Shown here: positions 1 through 7,050 of the stretch, one piece after another | Layout of the letters: the number at the start of each line of letters is the position of its first letter | How positions within the stretch are numbered: position 1 is the stretch's first letter | Source of the DNA: a virus | Virus record (IMG/VR): IMGVR_UViG_3300036045_000005 | Span: 1-64,000 of that record | DNA length: 64,000 nucleotides | Strand: one strand, 5' to 3' | Notes under the pieces: model-generated | Seen by the model: only the letters and a program-made list of their open reading frames with translations | What the model was told of the DNA's origin: nothing | Databases searched by the model: none | Program-made: the position numbers and the translations under genes

Positions 1-1
1 G

Positions 2-214
2 TTTGCCGAGACGGAAACGATGTTGGTGATCAACCATACCCGCAAGAATCAACTGAAGGAGATGACCCACTCCCCCTTCTTGCGCGATTGGGCAAAGGTG
101 GGACACATCGTCATTCGCCCGGACATCGCCGAAGGCCACGCCCAAATCGTCATTGACCGTGCGCCCATGACGGATGAAGAAGATGAGCAGTTGAATGAGG
201 CGTTGTTTAATTAG
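2..214 (+). CDS. Hypothetical protein, possibly 5'-truncated by the window edge
   Basis: The frame is open from the first bases of the window, so the true start may lie upstream. The first internal ATG is at 20 and has no clear ribosome-binding site, which favours truncation. The visible part ends in an acidic tail (DEEDEQLNEALFN). No domain is recognised. A strong inverted repeat follows immediately. Confidence 0.5.
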   Translation, partial: FAETETMLVINHTRKNQLKEMTHSPFLRDWAKVGHIVIRPDIAEGHAQIVIDRAPMTDEEDEQLNEALFN

Positions 215-218
215 TGTG

Positions 219-255
219 GTAACGGCCGTATGCCTGAATGGTAGACGGCCGTTAC
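219..255 (+). terminator. Perfect 11-bp inverted repeat built on ACGGCCGT
   Basis: GTAACGGCCGT (219-229) and ACGGCCGTTAC (245-255) are exact inverted repeats around a 15-base loop, just after the first gene. There is no T-run, so it may stabilise RNA rather than terminate transcription. Each arm contains one copy of the palindrome abundant across this genome. Confidence 0.5.
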
Positions 256-267
256 TCAATCCCCAAC

Positions 268-504
268 ATGAACGAAACACCTGAACTTTTACCCTGCCCA
301 TTTTGCGCCCAGGCTGCCTGGCTCCGCGATGGCCTGCCTTTTGTGGTTGAGTGCCCAGCCTGTGGCGCGACTGGCCCGGAAGGGCTGACAGCAGCGCGGG
401 CAATTGAGAGGTGGAACACCCGGCCGTACCGCCTGGCAGTGGAAGCGGCCTTGAACAGCCTGACCCCTTCGCCCCTGGTGATTGCTTTCTTTCGGCCACG
501 TTAG
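268..504 (+). CDS. Lar-like zinc-ribbon protein (restriction alleviation family)
   Basis: 78 residues. Two zinc-binding pairs are visible, CPFC (10-13) and CPAC (29-32), followed by GATGPEG and AIERWNTR. This is the layout of the Lar restriction-alleviation family (LxPCPFCG ... CxxCGAxGP ... AIxxWNxR). In Rac prophage Lar modulates type I restriction; most phage relatives are only inferred to act likewise. I chose the ATG at 268 because the family begins just before LxPCPFC; the in-frame ATG at 238 would lie inside the preceding hairpin. Confidence 0.7.
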   Translation: MNETPELLPCPFCAQAAWLRDGLPFVVECPACGATGPEGLTAARAIERWNTRPYRLAVEAALNSLTPSPLVIAFFRPR

Positions 505-512
505 CGAGTTGG

Positions 513-540
513 TTGACACGGCCGTAAACATCGCTATAAT
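513..540 (+). promoter_or_regulatory. Sigma70-type promoter with downstream AT-rich element
   Basis: TTGACA (513-518), a 16-base spacer and TATAAT (535-540) lie upstream of the gene at 588. The sequence just after the -10 (GTATGATTTAATTATATC) resembles elements after other promoters in this window, notably at 11871 and 29177, which suggests a shared regulator. Confidence 0.8.
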
Positions 541-587
541 TTAGTATGATTTAATTATATCGTTTCAAATTTGTACAGGAGATCATC

Positions 588-827
588 ATGCAAACCAGTA
601 TTGTTAGCACCATTAGAGTAACCAGAGATCACGAATTTTATTTCCTAACCATTGCCCGTAACGGCGAACTGGCCACCCGTGAACGTATCCCCCAACAGCG
701 AGCCAAACAAATTGTTGAAGCCCACAACGGCAACGGCCGTACCATCGGCCACGAGCCAGTAGATTGGACACCGGGCGGGTCACGTCAGTTCACCTGGACG
801 GTGGATGTAGAGGACGAGGAGGAATGA
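588..827 (+). CDS. Hypothetical early protein
   Basis: 79 residues, first gene behind the consensus promoter at 513. AGGAG sits about eight bases before the ATG. The protein is mixed alpha/beta in character with an acidic end (VDVEDEEE). No family is recognised. It is followed four bases later by the gene at 831 and is probably cotranscribed with it. Confidence 0.7.
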   Translation: MQTSIVSTIRVTRDHEFYFLTIARNGELATRERIPQQRAKQIVEAHNGNGRTIGHEPVDWTPGGSRQFTWTVDVEDEEE

Positions 828-830
828 GCC

Positions 831-1325
831 ATGCCCAGATATAAAACTGTACACCAACCCGACGAATTTAACGCCCACTTCGCGGCCACCGTCGCCACTC
901 ACGCCAACGAACTGCTGGCGCAATGGCAGGCAGGCGTAAATACCTTCGCCCAGACTGCGCTGCAAGCCCGCCGTGAATACATCGAGTGCATCCGCAACTT
1001 GCACATTGACGGACTGGACGGCGCGGCCGTGCCCGATGCTGCTTACTACCTGACGGCCGACGTGACTGAAATCCTTGTTCGCCCAGCTGCACCCACGAGG
1101 GGACGGCCGATGGCTGATTACCGCGTCCGCCTGTTGTCGGGCGAGACACTGGACATTAGCCGGGAACTTGGCGAACACATCACCTGGGAAGGGCGCAATC
1201 TGCTCCACTATTCTGACCACATCCATCTGCCCGGCGACAAGCGTGGCCACGCCAAGTGGCGGCGTTTTCGGATGGACGGGAATGATTTTGGCCTGCTTCT
1301 GGAGGTGGAACGTGCGCTGGCATGA
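831..1325 (+). CDS. Hypothetical protein
   Basis: 164 residues with a good ribosome-binding site (GAGGAGGAATGAGCC before the ATG). No catalytic motif or membrane segment is apparent. Its last 14 bases overlap the start of the DNA-binding gene at 1312, implying translational coupling. Confidence 0.7.
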   Translation: MPRYKTVHQPDEFNAHFAATVATHANELLAQWQAGVNTFAQTALQARREYIECIRNLHIDGLDGAAVPDAAYYLTADVTEILVRPAAPTRGRPMADYRVRLLSGETLDISRELGEHITWEGRNLLHYSDHIHLPGDKRGHAKWRRFRMDGNDFGLLLEVERALA

Positions 1326-2094
1326 TAATCCTCACCCGGAGTTGTGGGCGGACATGAAGCAAGCCGCTCACGTGTTGGGCATCCATGAATCGGCGGGCGG
1401 CAATGCCCTGGAACGGGCCGGGGTGCCCATCTTCAAACATCGCGGCAAGCGGTTCGTATTGCGGGCTGACCTGAAAGTGTTTGCCGCCACCTTTCCCAAA
1501 CAGAGCTGGACGGCCGACGAAGAAGCCATCTACCGCAACCTGTGGGGCTACCGGCCAGTTTCCGAGATTGCCAAAATCCTGAAGCGCAGTGAGACGGCAC
1601 TGATGGTGCAGGCGAACCGGCTCAGGCTGACGGCCGTTGCCGCCTGGCCGGGGGTGCTGACAGAATCCACCCTCGCCCCGCTTTTGGTCATGGACAGAAA
1701 GAGCGTCTGGCGATTGATGTTGCCAGGGAGTGGTGCATTGCCAGCCATCACCCTGTACAAGCGCAATAAGCCGGTGCAGGTGGTGTATGAAGACCAGATG
1801 TGTCGCTGGTTGAAACGGCCGGAGAATTGGGTCTACCTCACCGACACCGAGCGCATTACGCACCCGCCATTTGCTCAGGCAATCGCGGCGGGCAAGCGCA
1901 AGTGGAACGATGCCTGGCTCACGCCGGGGGAGGCGGCCAGCCTGTTGGGTATCCATCATAAAACGGTCAACAAGTACATTCACCGGGGTTCGCTCCGGGC
2001 GATTAAACACGGTAACTGGCGCATCCAGCGCAGCAGTGTGGAGCGGCTACGAGATTGTCTGAACTATCACCGGCAATTCGCGGCGGCCGATTAA
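1312..2094 (+). CDS. Multi-HTH DNA-binding protein with SANT/Myb-like segment
   Basis: 260 residues. The GTG at 1312 is preceded by GGAGG at ideal spacing inside the upstream gene; the longer frame back to 1075 overlaps that gene and is not needed. The N-terminus reads like a helix-turn-helix with a wing (MKQAAHVLGIHESAGGNALE). The middle (SWTADEEAIYRNL, then VSEIAKILKRSETALMVQ) resembles a Myb/SANT-like fold. The C-terminus (WLTPGEAASLLGIHHKTVNK) resembles excisionase/MerR DNA-binding domains. Probably an early regulator or DNA-binding factor; targets unknown. Confidence 0.7.
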   Translation: MRWHDNPHPELWADMKQAAHVLGIHESAGGNALERAGVPIFKHRGKRFVLRADLKVFAATFPKQSWTADEEAIYRNLWGYRPVSEIAKILKRSETALMVQANRLRLTAVAAWPGVLTESTLAPLLVMDRKSVWRLMLPGSGALPAITLYKRNKPVQVVYEDQMCRWLKRPENWVYLTDTERITHPPFAQAIAAGKRKWNDAWLTPGEAASLLGIHHKTVNKYIHRGSLRAIKHGNWRIQRSSVERLRDCLNYHRQFAAAD

Positions 2095-2104
2095 GGAGGT
2101 CGAG

Positions 2105-2320
2105 ATGATTGGTATGTTATGGCTCGGCGAGAGCCGCCTGAGCCTGGAAGAGAATGTACAGAAAGCGGCCGATTATTACATCCAGAAGTACGGCCGTCGC
2201 CCCGCCTGGTGCTTTGCCAATCCAAAGGAAGTGGCTGGGGAGACCAGGGTAGGCGGGATGACAGTCAAGCCGATGGTGACGATCTTGCCGCGCCATCTTT
2301 GGCTGGGGGTGGGAAGCTAA
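2105..2320 (+). CDS. Hypothetical small protein
   Basis: 71 residues with a strong ribosome-binding site (AAGGAGGTCGAG then ATG). It contains NVQKAADYYIQKYGRRPAWC, a pattern often seen in small phage proteins of unknown role. The stop codon overlaps the start of the exonuclease at 2320 by one base, so the two are likely coupled. Confidence 0.7.
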   Translation: MIGMLWLGESRLSLEENVQKAADYYIQKYGRRPAWCFANPKEVAGETRVGGMTVKPMVTILPRHLWLGVGS

Positions 2321-2892
2321 TGGGCGCGAGTACCTGGGCCAAACAGCTATACGCCAGGGATTTCCTGGTGCTGGATGTAGAGACCACCGGCATGGGTAGC
2401 CGGGATGAGGTGGTGCAGATGGCGCTGGTGGATAAGGCGGGAATCGTATTGCTCAACTCGCTGGTACGGCCGTGTGCTGCACCCATCACCCGTGAAGCCT
2501 TGGGCATCCACCACATTACGTCGGCGATGGTGGCCGATGCGCCGACGATGGGCTTCTTTGCGGAGACGATCAGGGGATTGTTTTACGGCCGTGCCGTCAT
2601 CGCCTACAACGCCGATTTTGATGCCCGCCTGCTGCGCCAGTCATTGGCCGCCAACGGCCTAAAGCCAGAGGATGTCATCGGCAAAGCAGATTTTATAGAC
2701 CTGATGAACCCCTACGCCCGCTATTGGGGAGCCAGGGGCAGGCGTGGCGGTTATCGCTGGCAATCGCTAGATGATGCCTGTGCCCAACAGCGAATCAAGG
2801 TAGCGGCCGATGGACACAGCGCGTTAGGGGATTGTCTACGTACCCTGGCCTTGCTCAAGGTCATGGCAGGAGAGAACAATGGCAGAGGGTAG
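2320..2892 (+). CDS. DnaQ-like 3'-5' exonuclease (DEDD family)
   Basis: 190 residues. Exo I is visible as LDVETTG, Exo II as AYNADFDARLL, and the last motif as HSALGDCLRTLALL (DEDDh type, His followed by Asp after four residues). This matches the epsilon/RNase T exonuclease fold that trims DNA or RNA 3' ends with two metal ions. A stand-alone enzyme of this size could proofread or degrade host nucleic acid. The start at 2320 overlaps the previous stop; the longer frame from 2119 only shadows the gene at 2105. Confidence 0.88.
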   Translation: MGASTWAKQLYARDFLVLDVETTGMGSRDEVVQMALVDKAGIVLLNSLVRPCAAPITREALGIHHITSAMVADAPTMGFFAETIRGLFYGRAVIAYNADFDARLLRQSLAANGLKPEDVIGKADFIDLMNPYARYWGARGRRGGYRWQSLDDACAQQRIKVAADGHSALGDCLRTLALLKVMAGENNGRG

Positions 2893-2901
2893 CGCAATTC
2901 A

Positions 2902-3108
2902 ATGGGGGACTGTTCTGTGAAAGACCAGGACACAAGATACGATTTGGTGGCGGCGTATCAAAGAGCCATAGAAGCGAATGCCCCAGTACGTGCCCGGCGC
3001 ACGGTCGTCTACCGGTGCATCCTCGCCGGAGCGAATAAAGCAATTTGTGGGCAACAACCGCCGCCCACACAAACTGAGACGAACCCAACAGTGGAGATAG
3101 TGCCATGA
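2902..3108 (+). CDS. Hypothetical small protein
   Basis: 68 residues from the ATG at 2902. A GTG at 2917, preceded by GGGGGA, is an equally good start. Ends with a Pro/Thr-rich stretch. No recognisable domain. It overlaps the next start by four bases (ATGA), as expected in this operon. Confidence 0.55.
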   Translation: MGDCSVKDQDTRYDLVAAYQRAIEANAPVRARRTVVYRCILAGANKAICGQQPPPTQTETNPTVEIVP

Positions 3109-3305
3109 CCTACAAATCTAACTATCGGGTGCAGCGTACCCGGTTTTACCAGTGCGGCCGTAAAACCCTCTTTCTGGATGAGCAGTCGGCCAAAACCCGT
3201 GCTGGACAAATCAACAAGGCGGAAGGCTACCAGAAGATGGAAGCGTATCAATGCAATTGCCAGGGATGTCACGGCTGGCACTTGCGGCGAGTGAAGGGAA
3301 AATGA
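3105..3305 (+). CDS. Hypothetical small protein with Cys/His-rich end
   Basis: 66 residues. Cys residues in YQCG, then CNCQGCHGWHLR near the end, could bind zinc. This C-rich '...CxCxxCxxWH' ending is common in small phage proteins. ATG at 3105 has GGAG upstream and overlaps the previous stop; its own stop overlaps the methylase start. Confidence 0.7.
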   Translation: MTYKSNYRVQRTRFYQCGRKTLFLDEQSAKTRAGQINKAEGYQKMEAYQCNCQGCHGWHLRRVKGK

Positions 3306-4186
3306 TGAATATTGACCAAACTATCACCCGCCCCGCCTTACGTTATTATGGCGGCCAATGGAATAACGCTCCCTGGATCATCAGCCATTGGCCTGCTCAC
3401 GAAACACGCATTATCCCATTTATGGGTGGCTTGAATGACGAGCTACGCGCTCCACGTGCTAGGCTTACCAATGCCAGCGATTTAGATGACCGTGTAGTTA
3501 ATTTCTTTCAGGTATTACGCGACCATCCAGATGACCTGATAAGAGTTATTCGTTTGACCCCCTGGCATGAAGGAGAGTATGAAATCTCCCAATCCCCACA
3601 CCGCGAGCCACTAGAGGATGCCCGCCGCTTCTGGTGTGCTTGTTGGATGTCTGTGAGCGGGGGGCCAAAACCTGGTAAATCTGGTTTTCGCTGGACACGA
3701 GATAGGGACGGTCGTTGGTCAACACCGGCTACCGATAGCTTAAATATAAACCATCTACACCTCGTTGCGGAACGATTGCGACACATCCATTTTTTGAAGC
3801 GCGACGGCCTGGAACTGATAGATGACCATCTAGGCATAGAAAAATCCCTGATTTGGTGTGACCCACCCTTTATCAAAGAAACCCGTGCCAGCGGCGCAAA
3901 CTCATATGCTCACGAGACAAGCGAGCAACTCCATTTCGATCTGGCTGCATTGCTCCAACGAGCGAATGGGTACGTCGCCATTACCGGATATGCCTGGAAT
4001 CCAGATGGCTATAAAAATCAGATGTATGAATTGCTCTATGAGGCTCATGGTTGGGTCCGGGTTGACAGCAACCGCCGGGTGAATGGTGGCGGTACACGCC
4101 AACAATCTCTATGGTTGTCACCGCGCACTTGGGACGCACTGCAAATTGAACGCTACCCGCTCCTGGCAGGAATAAAAGGATATTGA
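3302..4186 (+). CDS. DNA adenine methylase, D12 class (Dam-like)
   Basis: 294 residues. The N-terminal RYYGGQWNNAPWIISHWP and IPFMGG correspond to the AdoMet-binding start of D12-class N6-adenine methylases. IWCDPPF (about 184-190) is the catalytic DPPY-type motif with Phe in place of Tyr, a substitution accepted in this family. It would methylate adenine in phage DNA, for example to escape restriction. The gene is more AT-rich than its neighbours and contains no ACGGCCGT, suggesting later acquisition. ATG at 3302 or 3305 both follow AAGGGAAA. Confidence 0.85.
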   Translation: MMNIDQTITRPALRYYGGQWNNAPWIISHWPAHETRIIPFMGGLNDELRAPRARLTNASDLDDRVVNFFQVLRDHPDDLIRVIRLTPWHEGEYEISQSPHREPLEDARRFWCACWMSVSGGPKPGKSGFRWTRDRDGRWSTPATDSLNINHLHLVAERLRHIHFLKRDGLELIDDHLGIEKSLIWCDPPFIKETRASGANSYAHETSEQLHFDLAALLQRANGYVAITGYAWNPDGYKNQMYELLYEAHGWVRVDSNRRVNGGGTRQQSLWLSPRTWDALQIERYPLLAGIKGY

Positions 4187-4188
4187 AA

Positions 4189-4587
4189 ATGGACACCATA
4201 GCCATGAACACCCATGAAAAAGCTGGCCCATTTGAACAATGGATGAATCCAATCACCGGCGAAGAGACTGCCTTTGTCACCTTCCCGGTGGTCAACGGCC
4301 GCATGAATCGCACCGTCTGCCTGACGGATTATGAAGACGGCTATCGCCGCACCTGGGAGATTACCTATACGCCGGCCGTTGCCAATCGGTCAGCCATGCT
4401 GCATGTGTGGGGAGACGCGCCATTATTAGATACCATTGGTGAGGCAAAACCGGACACGGCCGAAGAAGGATTCTATTTGACAGAGGAGGAGTTTGGCGAC
4501 GGCCGTCGGTTAGTTGGGTGTGCGCTACTGGCAACCATGCTGACGGTATTATTGTTATGCCTTTTGGCGTTAATGGCGCGTCATTGA
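4189..4587 (+). CDS. Hypothetical protein with C-terminal membrane anchor
   Basis: 132 residues. A soluble N-terminal part is followed by one hydrophobic segment near the end (VGCALLATMLTVLLLCLLAL) and a short basic tail, so it is probably tail-anchored. AAGGA lies nine bases before ATG 4189. Function unknown. Confidence 0.65.
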   Translation: MDTIAMNTHEKAGPFEQWMNPITGEETAFVTFPVVNGRMNRTVCLTDYEDGYRRTWEITYTPAVANRSAMLHVWGDAPLLDTIGEAKPDTAEEGFYLTEEEFGDGRRLVGCALLATMLTVLLLCLLALMARH

Positions 4588-4666
4588 TATTTTGGCCTTG
4601 ACGAAATGCAGAAGTCGCAATAATATCAACAGCATGAACAGTTTGTTATTCCCAGCAGAGGCCACA

Positions 4667-4867
4667 ATGGAAGAATACAGTTTCACCGATTTGGGTAAGC
4701 GGTGGAACGTAGACCGTACAACGGTATGGAGATGGTGGAATGACGGCCGTTTCCAACGTTGGCGGCGTAAGGGGCCAGGTCAGACAAGTGATGTACTCAT
4801 TCCTGTAGAAGAGGTTGAACGCTTTGAGCGGGAACACAACCTGGTCGCTCCACCACCGCATCCCTAA
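4667..4867 (+). CDS. Excisionase-like helix-turn-helix protein
   Basis: 66 residues. SFTDLGKRWNVDRTTVWRWW is a clear HTH of the excisionase/AlpA type, followed by a wing-like basic segment and LIPVEEVERFE, typical of DNA-binding domains that read 'the column name then the helix'. Located between the methylase and the attachment site, convergent with the integrase, it is a candidate directionality factor (Xis). The ATG at 4667 aligns with the family; the upstream TTG at 4592 is less likely. A terminator-like hairpin follows. Confidence 0.65.
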   Translation: MEEYSFTDLGKRWNVDRTTVWRWWNDGRFQRWRRKGPGQTSDVLIPVEEVERFEREHNLVAPPPHP

Positions 4868-4871
4868 AAAA

Positions 4872-4902
4872 GAAAGCCGCCCGGCACGGCGACTTTCCTT
4901 TT
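4872..4902 (+). terminator. Intrinsic terminator after the HTH gene
   Basis: GAAAGCCGCC (4872-4881) pairs with GGCGACTTTC (4888-4897) with one mismatch, followed by CTTTT. A run of A on the 5' side means it can also act on the opposite strand, ending the integrase transcript. A second small hairpin (GGGC-ttct-GCCC) follows at 4903-4914. Confidence 0.6.
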
Positions 4903-4977
4903 GGGCTTCTGCCCGGACTTTATTGAACCTTAACAACTGAAGCTATCGCTGACGCGGTGCTTGGAGCCGTTATGGTG

Positions 4978-5019
4978 TGGTGCCAACTGGATTTGAACCA
5001 GTGACCTAGGGCTTATGAG
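4978..5019 (-). other. attP: Phage attachment site: 3' half of a tRNA(CAT) gene
   Basis: Read on the minus strand, the segment runs from a CTCATAA anticodon loop (anticodon CAT) through a variable loop, a T-arm (ACTGG-TTCAAAT-CCAGT) and an acceptor 3' strand TGGCACC with discriminator A. The 5' side of the anticodon stem is missing: upstream bases (ATTAT) cannot pair with GCCCT. A half-tRNA starting at the anticodon loop, right beside an integrase, is the classic attP core that restores a host tRNA-Met/Ile2 gene after insertion. Confidence 0.82.
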
Positions 5020-5162
5020 ATAATCGGTGAGAGGTGCTGACGAGCGGCTTTCAAAGCCCTCCGGTACAGCCGATTATGCACAACACGGCCCTCTTTGGTC
5101 AAATTTCTATATCTTCTCTCTATCTTGCTTCCAGTTAAATTGGGCGTGTCGTTGTTGAACAT
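5013..5162 (-). CDS. Possible small basic protein between integrase and att
   Basis: 49 residues on the minus strand, overlapping the 3' end of the integrase and ending at a TAA inside the tRNA-derived att core. The C-terminal two thirds is strongly basic and helical in character (RVVHNRLYRRALKAARQ). No convincing ribosome-binding site. It may be a real accessory DNA-binding protein or a chance frame. Confidence 0.3.
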   Translation of the reverse strand: MFNNDTPNLTGSKIERRYRNLTKEGRVVHNRLYRRALKAARQHLSPIIS

Positions 5163-6324
5163 CACTACTGGCCCACCGCGCATAGGACTGGATAACGGTT
5201 TGCGGACTGTTGCCCAGGACGCGGGCAACGGTAGTGACATCAGCACCACGACGCAGTGCCTCAATGCTCCAGGCGTGTCGCCAGGCGTGGGGGTTGGCGT
5301 ATGCCTCTACACCCGCCTCAATCGCCAGACTGATCATGACCTGATAAATGCCGTCGCGGGTCATGGGGCCACGAATGCCAGGGAATAGGGCATCACCACC
5401 GGGATGAATCGTGAGCCAGCGAGACAATACGTCACACGCCTCTCCGTCCAGGTAAATCTGTCGGCTACGCGGGTAGCCGCCCCGTCCCTTCTCCCACACT
5501 GTCGCCGTACCCGCTTCCAGATTGAGGCGGTCAACCCGCATGGAGGCCACGCCACCAACGCGACAGGCAGAACTGGCAAGCACTTGCAGGATGGCCTCGT
5601 TGCGGACACCGAGGGCAAGTTTGCCCTTAAGCGGGATAGGGAATTGCCCGGTGCGGCCGGTGAAAAGCAGATCGCCTTCATCAACGGCCGTCACTACTGC
5701 GCGGACGCAACACCATTCAACCAGGGCTTCGCCAGACAGTCGGCCGTAGCTAGCTGGCCGGGGAATGTATTTATAGCGGGTGTAGTGGTGCAAGGTGACA
5801 CGGCCGTTCTGTGGGTCAACATCTTCGCGGCGCAACCGATCCAGTTCGCCCACTTTGGCCCCAGTCTCCTCCTTCAGCCAGTAGTAAGCCCAATCGCGCA
5901 GGGCGTACAGGCGGGCAACCCAAAGGATGTGCCGGGCATCCTCCACTGGAATGGCCTTTGGTTCTTCGGTGGAGGGTGGGGGGATGGATAGGCGGGCGGC
6001 GGGATTGTTGGGGATCAGCCCTTCGTCGTGCAGCCACTTGAAAAATTGGCGGCCAGCACGGATGTAGTTGCGGAGGCTATCTTGTGACAAGCCTCCTTCT
6101 GCGGTAGGGCGCACATCACTATCTGCCCAACGGCTCTCCCGTTCCAACAGTTCAGCCCGCCAACGGCGCAAATCGTTGATAGTGACTGCCGTTACCTCGA
6201 CATCACCAATGCTTTTTACCAGGGCCAACAGACGACCAGTGAACCACTGACGGGTACTTTCGGAGACTTCTCCCCTCCTTGAAAGGTCAAAGTGAGCGAT
6301 AGCTTCAGAGAGTTTCATAGCCAC
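5107..6324 (-). CDS. int: Tyrosine recombinase (phage integrase)
   Basis: 405 residues, a usual length for XerC/XerD-like phage integrases. An N-terminal SAM-like core-binding domain (LSEAIAHFDLSRR ... YIRAGRQFFKWLHDEG) precedes the catalytic domain: Arg I in ACRVGGVASMRVD, HxxR in HAWRHAWSIEALRRG, and the nucleophile in VIQSYARW. The second His/Trp position reads LGNSPQT. It integrates phage DNA at the tRNA-derived att site just downstream of its stop. GTG at 6324 or ATG at 6318 are possible starts; neither has a strong ribosome-binding site, suggesting weak translation. Confidence 0.93.
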   Translation of the reverse strand: MAMKLSEAIAHFDLSRRGEVSESTRQWFTGRLLALVKSIGDVEVTAVTINDLRRWRAELLERESRWADSDVRPTAEGGLSQDSLRNYIRAGRQFFKWLHDEGLIPNNPAARLSIPPPSTEEPKAIPVEDARHILWVARLYALRDWAYYWLKEETGAKVGELDRLRREDVDPQNGRVTLHHYTRYKYIPRPASYGRLSGEALVEWCCVRAVVTAVDEGDLLFTGRTGQFPIPLKGKLALGVRNEAILQVLASSACRVGGVASMRVDRLNLEAGTATVWEKGRGGYPRSRQIYLDGEACDVLSRWLTIHPGGDALFPGIRGPMTRDGIYQVMISLAIEAGVEAYANPHAWRHAWSIEALRRGADVTTVARVLGNSPQTVIQSYARWASSDVQQRHAQFNWKQDREKI

Positions 6325-6409
6325 GACAGACGGCCGTAATGAATACGGCTTACGGCGGTGTGTCTTCAGAGTTGCCTCTGTCGCGCTTTATGTGCGTTTT
6401 GTTGATATA

Positions 6410-6449
6410 GAGATGTGCCGGGACGAGTTGGCACCGCCCGGCACATCTC
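6410..6449. terminator. Perfect 12-bp inverted repeat upstream of integrase
   Basis: GAGATGTGCCGG (6410-6421) and CCGGCACATCTC (6438-6449) flank a 16-base loop in the divergent region between int and the + strand gene at 6495. No T-run on either side; it could be an operator, recombination accessory site or RNA hairpin. The rest of 6325-6494 holds an AT-rich stretch (6450-6480) that may contain the + strand promoter. Confidence 0.5.
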
Positions 6450-6494
6450 GGAATTATGTATGAATAAATTATCTATGTCAAAAGGGAGACGAAT

Positions 6495-6818
6495 ATGGAT
6501 GAAAATCGTAGGGCAAACGGACGCTTTTGGTTGGTGATGTTGGGGCTGTTTGGTCTCAGCACCCTGTATGACGTGCTGGTGATTCGGCGAATGGACAGAG
6601 ATCGGCTGATGGAGCAGTGGACGTGGGCGACGGTTGTCTTTGGCGTGGCTTACACACTGGCGGCCGTTGCCCTGCTGGACTGGAAAGCGGCGCGGCTGGT
6701 ATTTATCGCCTTCTGCTTTTCTGGGACACCCATGAGCATCGGCGATCTGGTGCGTTACCTGGAGCGCAAACGGAATGGCGACCGGGTAATCCGTGAAGTA
6801 ACCCGCCAATGGGAATGA
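6495..6818 (+). CDS. Membrane protein, three hydrophobic segments
   Basis: 107 residues. Hydrophobic stretches are seen at about 11-28 (FWLVMLGLFGLSTLYDVL), 45-63 (ATVVFGVAYTLAAVALL) and 68-80. AAAGGGAG precedes the ATG. First gene rightward of the integrase; it could affect superinfection or membrane physiology, but no family is recognised. Confidence 0.65.
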   Translation: MDENRRANGRFWLVMLGLFGLSTLYDVLVIRRMDRDRLMEQWTWATVVFGVAYTLAAVALLDWKAARLVFIAFCFSGTPMSIGDLVRYLERKRNGDRVIREVTRQWE

Positions 6819-7039
6819 ACCAGAACACCGTGATGCTTATCGTCCCTGTCCACATGTTGGACGAACTCGACCACAGTTTATCAGTGGCGGCCAATGCCAT
6901 GACCCCATTGGCGAACGGGGCGAAGATTTCACAGGAGGCACAGATCAGTTTGGCGGCCATCGGGCAGATTGCTTTGAATCAGGCGAGGACGGCCGTGCAG
7001 CGATTGAGAGAAAAAGAAGTGGACGTATTGCCAAATTAA
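6815..7039 (+). CDS. Hypothetical small helical protein
   Basis: 74 residues from the ATG at 6815, which overlaps the previous stop. It is Ala/Gln-rich and likely helical (AQISLAAIGQIALNQARTAV). No domain recognised. It ends 11 bases before the replication initiator gene. Confidence 0.6.
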   Translation: MNQNTVMLIVPVHMLDELDHSLSVAANAMTPLANGAKISQEAQISLAAIGQIALNQARTAVQRLREKEVDVLPN

Positions 7040-7050
7040 CGAGGATTGTA

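Noticed and set aside
1180-2010. Long minus-strand open frame opposite the HTH gene
   Set aside because: It mirrors the codon pattern of the + strand gene, has no ribosome-binding site and its protein shows no recognisable pattern. The + strand gene has clear domains.
4978-5060. Complete tRNA gene
   Set aside because: Only the part from the anticodon loop to the acceptor 3' end is present; no D-arm or 5' acceptor strand can be paired upstream.
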